This document shows positions 22,860-35,654 of a stretch of DNA of 64,000 bases, in pieces. The notes under the pieces are model-generated. The model saw only the letters and a list, made by a program, of their open reading frames with translations. It searched no databases and was not told where the DNA came from. How positions within the stretch are numbered: the first letter of the stretch is position 1; each line of letters opens with the position of its first letter. Source of the stretch: Diphasiastrum complanatum (Eukaryota; Streptophyta; Lycopodiopsida; Lycopodiales; Lycopodiaceae); assembly GCA_029204225.1 (NCBI GenBank), contig CM055096.1, forward strand, positions 43,246,901 to 43,310,900, given 5' to 3'. A program made the translations under genes and the position numbers.

Positions 22860-25164
22860 AGGTTCAACCTCAAAGATCCGCCTCATCAACAAATTCAAAT
22901 CTCCTTCCACATGTGGAAGTTCAAAATGAGGATGATCCTGATCAAAAAAGAGTTATGGGGATACGTCAACGGTTCCATAGCCAGACCAGCAGAACCCAAA
23001 CAACTTCCAACTTGGGAAGTAAAAGATGACAAAGCTCTTGCCATTGTATCTCTAAATCTAAAGGACACTCAAATCACTCATGTATCCAATTGCACCACAT
23101 CCAAAGAAGCGTGAGACACACTTACAAGCATCTACGAGACCTCAGATATTCCCACTCGTCTCTTCTTGAGGAAGAAGGTACTGACACTCAGAATGAGTGA
23201 AGGCACCTCAGTCAGCAACCATCTGAGTGAGTTCAAACAATTTCTAAACCAACTAGCTGCATTAGGATCGCCTATCTCATAAGAAGACTCTACCATGTCT
23301 CTTCTTGCCAGTCTTCCATCCTTTTACGACAATTTAGTGTTGTTTCTTAGCAATACTCCTGCGCTGTCTCTCCAAAAATTGACAGCAAGTCTGTTGCAGG
23401 AAGAAGTTATGAGGAAGAGCTTGTCTACGACAACAAGTACCAAATCCATGACACTCTACTCAAACAAGCCACAGTCCAAGAAGAAGAAAGGCTTCAAAGA
23501 TAAGAAGACAAAGGCAAGAAAAACAATCAAACAACCACAACAGCAGCAGCACGGTCAATTATCATCCAAGACGAAGATATTTTGTAGATACTGCAAAAGA
23601 ACCAACCACGACATCAAAGACTGTTGTATCATCAGGCATAATGAAACAAGGAAGAACATGCAATAGTAGCAAGAAAGAAACTCTGACACAATCAGAGGTT
23701 CACAAGATGATGATAAAGAGCTGATGGTACAAGATCAACCCAGTAGAGATGCCCATCAATGGTATCTCGACTCAGGTGCTTCTCAGCACATGACGCCATG
23801 CAAGACCTCTTATCTACACTCACAGCTACAGAATCAAAGTACATCTTCTTTGGTGACTATAGTTCACATCAAGTCGAAGGCCAAGGCTCTATTCGACTAC
23901 AATTTTCTAATGGCATCACTAGGTAGCTTAGTGGTGTACTTTATGTACCCAAGATAACAAAGAACCTATTGTCTATTAGCAAGATCACAGATCAGAGCTA
24001 TAGAGCTTTGTTCACTACCAGCCGATGTACTATTTTAGATGAGAATTCCAAAGAAATCCTCTATGCTTATAGAGAAAGAAATTTGTATATACTGAGTCAC
24101 GATTTTGCACTTTCTGTGAGCGGTTCAAATGCTAATTTATGGCATCAAAGATTAGGACATCTAAACATGCGTTCAATCTTGTATATGCATCATAACAAAA
24201 TGGTCAAGGACATGAATATAAACATTGTTACTACAGCTAATCAGTCTGTCTGTGAAAATTTCTTACTAGAAAAACAACCTAGAACTAGATTTCCAAGAGG
24301 ACAAGCCAAAAGGGCAAAGTCCATTTTGTCACCAATACATAGTGATCTATGTGGACCTATGAGCGTACCTTCATTAGGACAAGCTCTGTATTTTATTACA
24401 TTCATTGATGACTACTCTCGATTAGCTATCCAAAGACGTGTGCCCCAAAACGAAGGCAGATCAACAAGAAATGTGCAAGTACCCCTATTAGTGAGTCATA
24501 GGTTTTATCATGTACTCTATGATCTACACACGACCTGATCTTGCATATGCTGTAAGCACATTGTCGCAATTCATGTCCAATCCAGGCCTACAACACTGGA
24601 AAGCCCTGCAAAGAATTCTGAAGTACATTCAAGTCTCAAAGCACTATGCCTTGAGTTACAACGACAACACAGAAGCTGCACTCACACTGACTACCTATTC
24701 AGATTTCGATTGGGTAGGAGACGTGGATCCCAGAAAATCACATCAGGTTATATTTGTTTCCTTGTAGGAGGACCACCATGGAACAACAGAAAGCAGAAAT
24801 GCATTTCGTTGTCTTCTACGGAATCAAAATATGTTGTAGCTACATCAGCAGTGAAGAAGATCATTTGGCTAAGGAGGCTGCTGCAAGATCTACAATTCCC
24901 ATAGATCGGTCTAACAATACTCCAATGCAACAATCAGAGCTGCATAGCTCTATCTCTAAACCCACGTACTCATGCTAGAACTAAACACATAGAAGCTCAT
25001 TTCCATTTTCTTAGAGAGTTTAGAACCAAGATGTTGTACTAAGTTATTGCCATACAGACAATATGTTGGTTGATATATTGACAAAGCCATTGTCTAGAGA
25101 TAAACATTCTAACTTAGTAGATATGATAAATCTCAATTGCAGTTCAGATTCATAGCAGTTAGCT
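22860..25164 (+). pseudogene. Copia gag-pol, internally deleted
   Basis: Gag starts near 22911 (MWKFKMRMILIKKELWGYVN) and has stops at 23112 and 23280. The zinc knuckle CRYCKRTNHDIKDC (about 23583) is intact. The protease site YLDSGASQHMTP lies at about 23767. GAG-pre-integrase follows (LWHQRLGHLN at about 24139), and integrase opens with HSDLCGPM (about 24340). Shortly after FIDDYSRL the sequence jumps to the RT end (MIYTRPDLAYAVSTLSQFMS, about 24520) and a frameshifted RNase H (SDFDWVGDV, WNNRKQKCISLSSTESKYV). Most of integrase and RT, with both catalytic centres, is gone, so the copy is non-autonomous. Confidence 0.88.
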
Positions 25165-25174
25165 TAAGAGGGAG

Positions 25175-25938
25175 TGTTGGAATTTCATCTGACTCCGACT
25201 CATCCCGACAACCCTTTTTCCTTCTTTGATTTTTACTCTCTCAAATGCAACCTGCAGAAAATGAACTATTTTTCAACAATCTGCATATTTGAACTAATTG
25301 TCACTACAGTCTGCATTTTTACTCAAGTTTTTCCGCAGGCGAAAAACCCGACACTCGACACTATCTCTATTTTTAGCTTTTTGAGAAATCAAATGTTTAG
25401 CGACACTTATCTAAGTTGTTTTTGGAGCCATTTAGGCACTTCCAGAAAAGCGACACTTTTTGCAAAAAATGCGACACTGTATTTTTACATGCAGTTTTTG
25501 ACAAGCAACAATTAGGGCAAAATGCGACACTGCATTTTTACATGCAGTTTCTGACAGGCAAAATTTTTTCTCACAGTTGCTGACAGGCAACAATTGGGCA
25601 AAATGCGACACTGCATTTTCACATGCAGTATCTGAAAAGCAAAAAAGACGAAAAATGTGACACTGCATTTTTTCTCATAGTTTTTGACAGACGACAATCA
25701 GGGCAAAAAGTGACATTGTAGTTTTACACAGGATACTACACAGACGACAATGTACATTTACATGGGATATTACACAGGCAACGCTCTGTAGAAATACACA
25801 GTATTCCATGTACAGATTGTCTGCGTCTTCACGCTCCAATAACAATTGTCTAATTTGGTAGTTAATCAGCTGTTAAGTAATCTTGTAAATGTAAAGATTG
25901 AATAATGCAAGATCTTCCATCTGCTATAAATGTAAATA
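25175..25938 (+). repeat. 3' LTR, truncated
   Basis: It matches 21267-22035 of the 5' LTR with scattered substitutions. It ends at CTATAAATGTAAAT, the part of the LTR just before the GA run region, and is then joined to a gypsy gag scrap. The loss is about 650 bp. Confidence 0.85.
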
Positions 25939-26043
25939 ATCCACCAAACATAAGCTGGACCCTCGAAGTGTAGCAAAGCATAAGCAATATTTGCTTGGTC
26001 GATCCTAGGAAATAACTGGAAATATTTATCCAAAATTGTCATG
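25936..26043 (-). pseudogene. Gypsy gag scrap
   Basis: On the minus strand the frame reads WHMTILDKYFQLFPRIDQAN and then IAYALLHFEGPAYVWW. This resembles the capsid part of plant Ty3/gypsy gag (W...LD.YF......A...LEG.A..WW). Upstream on the same strand a TATA box (26370) and about 300 bp of leader-like sequence suggest the 5' end of a gypsy element. No other gypsy coding part is attached. Confidence 0.6.
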
Positions 26044-26369
26044 TGCCAATCTTAGCATTTAAACATCTATTCCATTCATTAACATCAAATTATAATGGAA
26101 ATACAAGAAATCAAGAAAATACTCAAGAAATCAAGAAACTAGACAAAGATAGTAAAGCTTCACCAAAATAGGCAAAGTAAAAATCCATTATTCATTATTA
26201 TTGATCATTCATAAGATTAAGCCTGAAACTAGAGCATGATCATAGCTCTCATGTGATTGTAGGCGCATGAACCATCAATACTATCAAGAAAGCTCTCAAA
26301 GAGAAGCTTCAAGACCACTAAAAGTTTAAAAATCACAAAAGTAGAATAGCCTCCAAATTAGCACGACCT

Positions 26370-26382
26370 CCCCTATTTATAG
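26370..26382 (-). promoter_or_regulatory. TATA box of a truncated LTR
   Basis: CTATAAATAGGGG on the minus strand is a strong plant TATA match. It lies 330 bp upstream of the gypsy gag scrap. The LTR upstream of it is cut by the long-LTR element at 26424. Confidence 0.5.
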
Positions 26383-26423
26383 TGGGCCTTTAGTACTTCT
26401 AATTAACATATGGGACCTTATAA

Positions 26424-29362
26424 GGTTTGATTGCCCACTTTATGGTCCACTCCGTGCCTTGTTGCTTCTGCACCTTGATTTCTTTCCTTGTCCTAGCCTG
26501 ATCTTGATACTTTTCCATCTTGGCTTTTTAAGATAGGCAAAGATTGAGTACTCCGCAATGCACCTCTCACTTAGCTTGAAGTAGCTCTTTGAATCAGCCC
26601 AAATGTAACCATTGACCTCGTGGAAAGCCAAAGGGTCACACCAGTTTGATCCGCATCCGAACTATCTCTTCGCGTTTGTTTGAAGCACTATGTCCGTCGC
26701 GCAAAACTTGACTTTCACAATTCCATCACTGGTCAGTTGCCTCACAGTCAAAACAAGAAGTGTACATCGAGCTTGGCTTCAAGTAGCTCTCTTTGAATTA
26801 GACACATGCACACAGAGTTTGCACTAGTCCGATCTCAACGCGAACTGTCCCTTAGCGTCCGTTCGAAATACCAAGTCTCTCATGCAAGACTCAACTTTCA
26901 CAGTTCCTTCATTGATCAGCTGCCCTTACACGTAACACAAGCCAGCGTACTCATATGTTTCCTCATCATTGCTGGTCCAGAGAAAGCCTATAACAAACTT
27001 TCCTTTCCACAACAAAAACCTGTCAACTTATTAGGTCCAAAGTTTGCCAGTCTCCTAGTGTGAGTATGGCTAGGTCACCTTGAATTTGCCTCCATTTTGA
27101 TCAACTTTCATTCAAAATTTGCCCCAAGAGAGAGGTGTGTGTGATAGTTCCCCTCCACTTATAAAATCAGCTTATCGGACTTAGAGTAGAGTTCTTCGGA
27201 CAAAAAGCCTTTCCAACACTTTGCTTCACATCTGCTAGGATTATGGCTCGATCCAACTTGTTGCCAATCTCTGAAGAGGATCCTAGTCTTTTCCCCTTTG
27301 AGGAAAAACCCAACTGATACTAGATATCACCCATGCTCAGTGAGTTTCAGTTCCGAAGGTGGCCGTCCCAAAATGAAGATCAACTGCCCCATAGAAGATC
27401 TCCCCTGAAAGCCACGCCAGACTGGACAGCCATAAACAGGTAACATCCACCCAAGCATGCCATCCAACTCAGCCGACAGGTTAGAGCCCGTTCCCCAAGA
27501 GCTTAACCCATTCACGTTCATGCAAGGAACACTCAAAACCACAAGCCGTGACAGATATGGAAACAACTAGTTCCTGGACCAAATGGTCCCGACAGCATAC
27601 CACTGGCGCCACGGACCGAATGGTCCCAACGACATACCGTTGGCGTCCCAGGATACGACCCTCAGCTATGTGCCAAGTTAAAAATGTTGAAAGTGGCCTT
27701 ACAACTGGCGCTTTTACTGAACATTGAAACCCAGAAGGTAATCAGAGTCAGTTTGAGAAAAATTTCACTTTATTGATAAATCTGAGAAGGTTACATTTCA
27801 AGTGTGTGACCAACCCTAGTCTCCGGGGCGCTAGCATGCCAAGGCGAGAGCCATGACAACATTCCAGCAAGGGAGGCTGAGACTTGGTTGGAGCTCGCCC
27901 TGAGTCGCAACCCGCACTCCCCTATAGTATTGGTGTGATTCGGCACCCCCCCTCATACCAAGCACTCTACCCAAGCTGGTAAAGCACGTTTTTCTCTCTC
28001 TAAAATTTTCTCTTTCTAGAAAGTCATTTTCTCTCTCTAGATTTTATTGATCCTCAGGCTTCCTTTAATCATGCCTAGATCGTGTGAGGTGATTGCACAT
28101 CGATCTGAGCTCTCTGGACTCCGCTGGAACCGATCAAAGATTTTCAGCCATAGGAACTTGGCGCCGGCTGGATTTTGGTCACAGTGGCACTAGGAGCGGC
28201 GCCGGCGCTATTGGCGCTGGGAGCAGCAGGAGCGCTGCTGGCGCCGGGGGTCCTCATCAGATGTCAGATTAAAGTAAAGGTGTCTCCCAATTAAAACAAC
28301 TATACATTTAAGCTACTTGGCACAGTACTCAATTTACTGGCCACTTTTTATCAACATTGAAGCTGGCACACCACAAGTCGGAGGCTCAGCTCTTTGTACT
28401 AAAAAATTGCATAACTTGAAAATATATCTTTGTCTGGGAAAAGCGTAGATTTGATATCGCTTTCGTAAAACCCGAGAACCTTATTAACTGGTGACAGAGG
28501 CCTTTCTTTGAAATGTTCGCCCTTGTCGCTTCTGACTTTCGACTTTGGAACTCCTTTGAGCTCCTGATTTGTCCTTGATGCAATTTGTGTTGAGCTCCCT
28601 GAGCTCTAGATTTGTTCAGTTCCACACAGGTATCAAGGCTCCCTGAGCCGAAGGATTTATCGTTTGATTGCCCACTTTATGGTCCACTTCGTGCCTTGTT
28701 GCTTCTGCACCTTGATTTCTTTCCTTGTCCTAGCCTGATCTTGATACTTTTCCATCTTGGCATTTTAAGGTAGGCAAAGATTGAGTACTCCGCAATGCAC
28801 CTCTCCCTTAGCTTGAAGTAGCTCTTTGAATCAGCCCAAATGTAACCATTGACCTCGTGGAAAGCCAAAGGGTCGCACCAGTTTGATCCGCATCCGAACT
28901 ATCTCTTCGCGTTTGTTTGAAGCACCATGTCCGTCGCGCAAAACTTGACTTTCACAATTTCATCACTGGTCAGTTGCCTCACAGTCAAAACAAGAAGTGT
29001 ACATCGAGCTTGGCTTCAAGTAGCTCTCTTTGAATCAGACACATGCACCTAGAGTTTGCACTAGTCCGATCTCAACGCGAACTGTCCCTTAGCATCCGTT
29101 CGAAATACCAAGTCTCTCATGCAAGACTCAACTTTCACAGTTCCTTCATTGATCAGCTGCCCTTACACGTAACACAAGCCAACGTACTCATATGTTTCCT
29201 CATCATTGCTGGTCCAGAGAAAGCCTATAACAAACTTTCCTTTCCACAACAAAAACTTGTCAACTTATTAGGTCCAAAGTTCGCCAGTCTCCTCGTGTGA
29301 GTATGGCTAGGTCACCTTGAATTTGCCCCCATTTTGATCAACTTTCATTCAAAATTTGCCCG
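26424..29362 (-). mobile_element. Inverted, internally deleted copy of the long-LTR element
   Basis: Two direct repeats of about 702 bp, 26424-27125 and 28662-29362, flank about 1.5 kb. Read on the minus strand, 29352-27415 follows 3691-3837 plus 29-1877 of the first element. It then jumps to the equivalent of 3145, so the LTR end, PBS and leader are deleted at the junction GGCGTGGC/TTTCAGGGG. The second repeat is the 3' LTR start, cut at 26424. No target duplication was seen. Open frames inside are chance. Confidence 0.75.
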
Positions 29363-29995
29363 ATTGATCAACAAAATCTAGTTATGAAGAAATGGCTAAT
29401 CCACAATCTAGCATGCTAATCAACAAAATATAATAGCAATGAATTAAAGAATGAATAAAAATACAAAATTTCAATGTATGAGCATTAGCCTCAACATGAA
29501 TGAGAGAGAGAGAGCTAGAGAGATAACAAGCAATATTTGTTTAGATCCAAAATGGCATGAGATAGCTACAAAACTTTGGTTCTTCATTATTGATTGTGTG
29601 GAGAGCTACACATATTTATGGAGATTGAGGTAGCTCGAGGTAGAACCATATCTATCCACTCCAAAATGACATCTAAGTCATGCATGAAATTCTACCAACT
29701 TTTTACAAGTGTACTAGTTCTAACTAGAAATGTCCAAATCATCATGCATGTGTCCATTAAACTTTGTGCATGCCTTGCATGTCACTATGGATCACTTACA
29801 ATTAATGCATGTGAGTTGCCATGAGTTTCTACAAGCTAATCATGCTAATTCTATGTCTACAAACTATATGCAAGTTGCATTTATCAAACTAGATAATACA
29901 TAACCATGTAGCTCGAGTTCTATGTAGGCCAAACTTGGCATTTTTCATTAATAAGCTACATACTTGCATGGTACAACATTTGTAGCAAGCCAAGA
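29363..29995 (-). repeat. 3' LTR of minus-strand copia, truncated
   Basis: It follows the RNase H stop on the minus strand. Its far end (29363-29475) matches the LTR end at about 52800-52895, which is followed by a primer site at 52983, so it belongs to that LTR family. It is cut at 29362 by the long-LTR element, losing about the last 90 bp. Confidence 0.6.
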
Positions 29996-29998
29996 CTC

Positions 29999-32030
29999 CT
30001 AAAAATGATCTATATTGTTAAACATGGATTTTGGTATAACTCCAAGGTTGGCTCTATGCTTGTTGAAGGAACTTTTGCTCAAAGGTTTGGTGAGCATATC
30101 TGCAATGCAAGATGATGTGTCGATGTGCTCCAATTTGATTTCACCTCCAATGAGATTCTCTCTCACTAAGTGATGCGCAACTTCGATATGCTTGCTACTT
30201 GAATAAAATATTGGGTTGTTGGCAAGGGCTTGAGCTGAAATGTTGTCACACATGATCATAGGTATATTTTCTTCCATAATTATCTTTAGCTCCACTAGTA
30301 ACCTCTTGATCCAAAGCACTTCCTTTGTTGTTGTAGTGAGTGCCTTGTACTCAGCTTCACATGATGAGAGTGATACAGTATCTTGCTTTTTGGAAAGCCA
30401 AGATATCAAGTTTCCTCCAAGATATATGACATAAGCACTTGTAGATTTTCGATCTGCTCTATCACTTGCAAAATCTGAGTCAAAATAACCAATAATAGAA
30501 AGATCTTCACTTTTATACAATAAACCGAAATCAAAAGTTGAGGATATATATCTAAGCACTCTCTTGGCCTTTTTCCAATGATAAACTGAAGGATTTTGCA
30601 TAGCCTGGCTCAACTTATGAACACTAAAGCTTATGTTAGGTCTAGTTATTGTGAGCCAAATTAAGGAGCCTATAAGACTTCTAAAAAGTGTGATGTCCTC
30701 GAAGGATCTTTCATCACCTTTGTTAGAGTCCTTTACATTTTGCTCCATAGGTATTTCTATACTCTTACAATTCAACATATTGAACTTTTTTTAAAATGAA
30801 AGAGCATACTTAGATTGACATAAAGTCAATATCTAATCCTAGAATATAGTGAATTTTTCCAGCATCTTCTTTTCCAAGTGCAATCTTGGTTTCCTCAACT
30901 AACTTGATACAACTTCCTGTCAGAATGATATCATCAACATAAATAAGAAGGATGACAATATCTTTATCACAAAACTTGACATATAAGGAAGGATCATAGT
31001 TACTAAGATTAAATCCTAGTGACTCAAGAAAGGTGTTAAGTCGAGAATACCATGACCTTGGAGCTTGCTTTAATCATGTAAACTTTTGAAGAGCAAGCAA
31101 ACTTTTTCTTCATCATGGATGAACCCAATAGGTTGATCCATATACATATCTTCTTCTAGATAGCCATTTAGAAATGCATTAGAAACATCTAGTTGAAGAA
31201 TTTGCCAATTGAAAAAACAAGCAAGAGAAATTATGATTCTAATTGACACCATCTTTGCAACTGGGGCAAAGGTCTCCTCATAATCAAGTCCATATACTTG
31301 AGCAAATCCTTTAGCACAAAGCCTAGCCTTGTACTTGTTGATTGCGCCATCTTGATTATACTTGACTCAAAAAACCCATTTGCAACCAATGGTATGCTTG
31401 TTGGATGGAAGATCCACAAGCTCCCATGTATTATTGGCCATCAAAGCATCATATTCTTCCTTCATAGCAAGGTACCATTCCTTTGTGTTGATAGCATCAT
31501 ATACATCCTTCGGCTCTTCATGAGAAATAAAATAGGCACAATTAGTGGAGTTGATTTCCACTTGCTTTCCTATATCTTCATAGGTAAGCCTTCTAGGCTC
31601 GGATCTTTCTCTTTGAGATATCCTTGGTGAAAAAATTTGAGGTGACTCCTCCTCAAATCTCGGCCCCATCTCTCCATGATGATCTTCAAGGGTGATGATT
31701 GGAGTATCCTTGTGAGAATCTTTGAACTCGGCCTTCTCAAGAATGTAATTTTGATCTTCATGGAATATCACATCTCTACTCTCAATTGTAGTTGAGGTAG
31801 AGGGACCATAGGTCCTATAAGCTTTCTTGTTGGATGCATATCCAACCATGATCCCTTTAACATAATTAGGATCATCTCTTTTCCTTGATTCCAAGGGCAT
31901 ATTAACAAAGCAAGTACAACCAAAAACTCTAAGGTGATCTACCTTAGATTTTTTTTGAAACAAGACCATTACTTGATTTTCCAGCATGAAAACCATGAGA
32001 ACCAATATCCACTTGCATAACATCATCTAC
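29999..32030 (-). pseudogene. Copia integrase end, RT and RNase H
   Basis: On the minus strand, 32026-31367 encodes the integrase C-terminus (HLRVFGCTCFVNMPLESRKR, GIMVGYASNKKAYR) and the link to RT (EPKDVYDAINTKEW). RT is then broken into several frames (31419-31070: QLDVSNAFLNGYLEEDMYMD) and has an intact YVDD at about 30930. From 30778 to 29999 there is one open frame of 259 codons with RNase H: SDSDFASDRADRKSTSAYVI, SLSSCEAEYKALT, MCDNISAQALANNP and CIADMLTKPLSKS. The nearest relative in the window is the element at 45062-49579. The upstream join at about 32030 leads into unrelated copia gag-protease sequence. Confidence 0.88.
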
Positions 32031-32099
32031 ACAAGAAGATTCTCCAAAACATGTGAGTAAAACAAAGTGAGTCACTTCCACTTGCTTACCTTTCTCTTG
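32031..32099 (-). pseudogene. Split end of the interrupted copia frame
   Basis: The minus-strand text GATCAAGAGAAAGGTAAGCA continues the frame that ends at 35815 (FDIFDD then QEKGKQVEV) once the gypsy insertion 32105-35809 and one copy of ATCAT are removed. That is direct evidence for the insertion. The sequence beyond, to a stop at 31944, is not a recognised domain. Confidence 0.7.
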
Positions 32100-32104
32100 A
32101 TCAT

Positions 32105-32744
32105 TGTTGGGCGCCGAGTGGGTCCCACCACAAAAACTAATGTTGGCCAAGGCTCGCCAAGTGGGCCCACCATAGTACAATACAAGTAGAGTAATAAGTG
32201 CAAGGGCACTGGCATCCTGCGTGTATAAGCCCAACCCAATGAGCACAAGTAGCAAGTTGTAATTCCTAAGAATAAGAGACTAGGGGCTTAAAACTCTAAA
32301 ATGACATTAGAGGCCCTAAGTCAAGTTGTAAATAAAAAAGCTAAAAGGGCCCAAATTAGAATTCACATGAATCATGTGAGTGCCCTTGTGCTTCTTAGCA
32401 CCATTAGATTTAAGATGTGTTTATTTGAAAGGCCTAGATTAGAATCTTTGTCCCAATGAAGTGGCCAATCAGAGTGAAGGAGGCTCACCTCTAAAATCTA
32501 TAAGAGAGAGTCATTCCTTTGTATTGGATCTTCCATCTTTTTCTTAATAAAACTCTGCTGGTTTCACTTCAGCGCTCTCTCTCTCTCTCTAGGTTGAGTG
32601 TGAATAGCTTTGGGAAGGTGCTCGGGCCTCCAAAGCCTCTCTCAAGCTAGGCATTTTCTCTCTCTTCTCTCTCTTTGTGTGCTATGCAGGTGAATGTGAG
32701 GTTGCACTCCCAGCGACGAACCCCATACTACAAACGACACTACA
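32105..32744 (+). repeat. 5' LTR of nested gypsy element
   Basis: It begins TGTTGGGCGCCGAG and ends GACACTACA. A polyadenylation-like AATAAAA lies at about 32546 and a CT run at 32575-32592. A related LTR begins at 57290, sharing the GTGTATAAGCCCA...CCCAATGAGCAC block. Confidence 0.88.
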
Positions 32745-32745
32745 G

Positions 32746-32763
32746 TGGCGCCGTTGCCGGGGA
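32746..32763 (+). promoter_or_regulatory. Primer-binding site (tRNA-Asp type)
   Basis: TGGCGCCGTTGCCGGGGA is the site used by Athila/Tat-like plant gypsy elements, complementary to the tRNA-Asp 3' end. It lies one base after the LTR. A decayed version is at 39733. Confidence 0.88.
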
Positions 32764-33129
32764 GCGCCAACATTTGCCTTAGCCGACATAGACATCACTT
32801 TTCTTCTCCTTCTCTCACTCTTCTCTCTTCTTTTCCCTTCATTTTTCATCACAAAAAATCGAATTTTTTAGCTTGTTAGTGGTAGTTAGTGTGGATTAGA
32901 GTTAGTGGGGTGTGGATTAGTGTTAGAACTATAGATTAGAACAGCCCTTGCTAAAGAAAAAAAACAAGCAAACAAAAAAAAAAATTAGAAAACCATGAAA
33001 AATCTGTTTTTGGTCGAAAAATAGGCGGGAAAAACATATTAGAGGTAATAACTTTGTACTGCTCCGCAACTAACCTTTGCCCCCTTGATAGTACCTTTTG
33101 GACATTGTTTAGAACCTACATAAAAGTCG

Positions 33130-33800
33130 ACAAAGGTTAATTCCCAACCATTTTTGAAAGAACCGCAAAACATTGTCAAAAAACCCATGAAAATTGTAGT
33201 TTCTCTCCATTCCCTGGGAAATACTTTTTGCCCATCTGAATTTAGTTAAATCTGTATCAGAGAAAGCTACTCTCAACTTGGCAATGGTTCTCTCTCTAGG
33301 ATCTGAGAGAAAATCGCCAAAAATAGTGAAAAAACCCATAAAATTTGTATTTTCTCTCCATCCCCTGAGAAATAACCTTTGCCCACCTAGATTTAGCTAA
33401 ATCTATATCAGAAAAAGCTATTCTCAACTCGAGGAAGGCTCTCTCTCTAGGATATGAGAGAAAACCGCCAAAAATAGTGAAAAACCCATAAAATTGTATT
33501 TTTTCTCCATCCCCTAGGAATTAACCTTTGCCCACCTGGAGTTAGCTAAATCTGTATTAGAGAAGGCTACTATCACTCGGCGAACGTTCTCCCTCAAGGA
33601 TCTGAGAGAAAATTGCCAAAAATAGCAAAAAAGCCATAAAATTTGTATTTTCTCTCCATTACCTGGGAAATAACCTTTTTCCACCTAGATTTAGCTAAAC
33701 CTGTATTAGATAAGGCTAATATCAGCTTGGCAAGCATTCTCTCTCTAGGAATCTGAGAGAAAACTACCAAAAATAACAAAAAAAACCCAAAAAGTACACT
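33130..33800 (+). repeat. Tandem repeats of about 150 bp in the gypsy leader
   Basis: About four and a half units. The marker CTCTCTCTAGGATCTGAGAG occurs at about 33290, 33441, 33590 and 33739 (spacing 148-151 bp). Each is followed by CCAAAAATAG...AAAACCCATAAAAT and CTCCATCCCCTGAG. The array lies between primer site and gag in non-coding sequence. Confidence 0.85.
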
Positions 33801-34692
33801 TTTTTCTTGAGTTTTTGAGATCTGATCGAAATTAATCTTCTTCAAGATTTTGATAGTTATATCTGACCCCGACCTGGCTTCTGTGAAATTCTTGTGAAGA
33901 TCCAATGGACAGATCTAGAAAGATCTAAGAAAAAGTGCTGAAAAGTGCTCAAAAACTGAGTTGTTTCAAGATTATGCAAAAACTGTGCATCAAGAACCTT
34001 CTAAGACATCATACTATATAGATCTATCTAGATACAGCTAAATTTGGAAGCTCAAAGGTTAGATCCACTCCGATTTGAAGAAAGCTCAGAAAAACCACAA
34101 AAAACCGCTAAAAAGGGGCAAAAATACACTAAAAATGATCATGTTCTCTTAATTTCTCTAAATCTGACGGTTCAAGACTCAGTCCAAATTGGTAATAGCT
34201 GAATTATACTATGTTTCAGCTACTATCAAACTTTGCTTCAGATCGGACACTCAGATCTTGAAATCTTAGAGAAACAATCCTAAAAAGTGCTCGATTTTAG
34301 CAAAAATCTTCAATTTTTGACAGTCGGCTCAAAACTAACCCTTGCAGGTCTCAGAGAAGTCTCATCAGATCTTGATTCAACTACTGTGATGAGGGCGAGA
34401 GTTAATTCCCAGCCTTGTTGAAAAAAAAATTCATTTTTTATACCGTCTCCATCTGTATTTTCATCTCCATCTCCATCAGCTCAACCTTCATCCTTTTTCA
34501 TATCATTACATGCATCTATATTTTCCTCCATCAATATCTAAAATAACAACCATCTATTATTCACACACCTCCCTCCTGTCCTTTTGATTGTCCTTGGTTT
34601 CTTAGTTTCAAAAAAAAAAAAACAAGTGGGACACCACAGTTGTACAACCCTTGAAGCAATTACGTACATCACGATAATACTGCATTCCAGCC

Positions 34693-35645
34693 ATGACTAC
34701 CGAGTTTGTGAGATTAGTTGCATTTCAGATGTTTCCTGATGAGACAGTTCAACAATACACCAGACGAATGTTCGATCTGGTAAAAGGTATTGATCTACTG
34801 AGCCCAGAGACCATAATGCAAAACTACTATATTGAATTACTTGACAAGATCAAATCTGGTATGAAGAAGTTTGCATCCTACACTTCATTGCCACAAATCT
34901 GTCAAGATGCTGTCATTATGGAGAATCTTATCTTGAAGAAGAGAGTAGATCACTCCTATCCAAATGCAGAAATATCAGATGCGGAATCAGAAAAGTCTGA
35001 AGAGTTCATGCTAGTCGAGCAGACAAGGGCAGAAGGCTACAAATCATCAGGGAGTGCAACAGAGTCAAACAGATCGAGTGCAGTAGAAGACCAAAAACCT
35101 TGCACTTCAAGCTGTCAGCAAGATTATGCTCGTGCAATTCAGTTTCTTGGGAAGGACGAATGTACATACTGCTTCGGCGGTCATCCAATTACAAGATATC
35201 CAATCAAGAATCCGCACTTCTTACAAAGGCAAAATGCAGAGCAGCAAGTTCGACGGCAAGATCCAGAGGTTCAAAGGTCACAAGTAGAATCAACAAGGAG
35301 CTCACCAAAGGGATGGATGTCAGATTGATCCATCTAAATCGCGAGTTTCTTCAACAACCAGTGGCAAGACGGAAGTATTGGTCATATCATATTGCATGTC
35401 ACCGAACTCAATGGAGGACCATAATAGCCTACCAGTCTATTTTGTGGAAGATCCTAAGGGGCATCTGTTATCGGTGAATGCCTATCAACTTTGAGGTGAT
35501 GACATACTGCACTCAGTAAGGTGCTATGGATGTGGAGGAACACATCGTCGAGCCGAATGTCCACATCGAGGGGATCCATCAACATTCGAGCCCGGATGTT
35601 CAGAATGCGGAGTTAACCATCCATGCCGAGATTGTCCGATGCACA
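34693..35645 (+). pseudogene. Gypsy gag with two zinc knuckles, frameshifted
   Basis: The open frame 34693-35328 has 211 codons and starts MTTEFVRLVAFQMFPDETVQ. It carries the capsid-like QYTRRMFDLVKGIDLLSPET and a degenerate knuckle CTYCFGGHPITRYP. After a frame change, about 35520-35640 encodes CYGCGGTHRRAEC and CSECGVNHPCRDC. These are two clear CX2CX3HX4C knuckles, the RNA-binding nucleocapsid of gag. The reading stops in the 3' LTR fragment at about 35650. Confidence 0.75.
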
Positions 35646-35654
35646 ATCCCTCCC

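Noticed and set aside
33109-33905. Minus-strand frames in the gypsy leader
   Set aside because: They follow the 150-bp tandem repeat and lie antisense to a non-coding leader.
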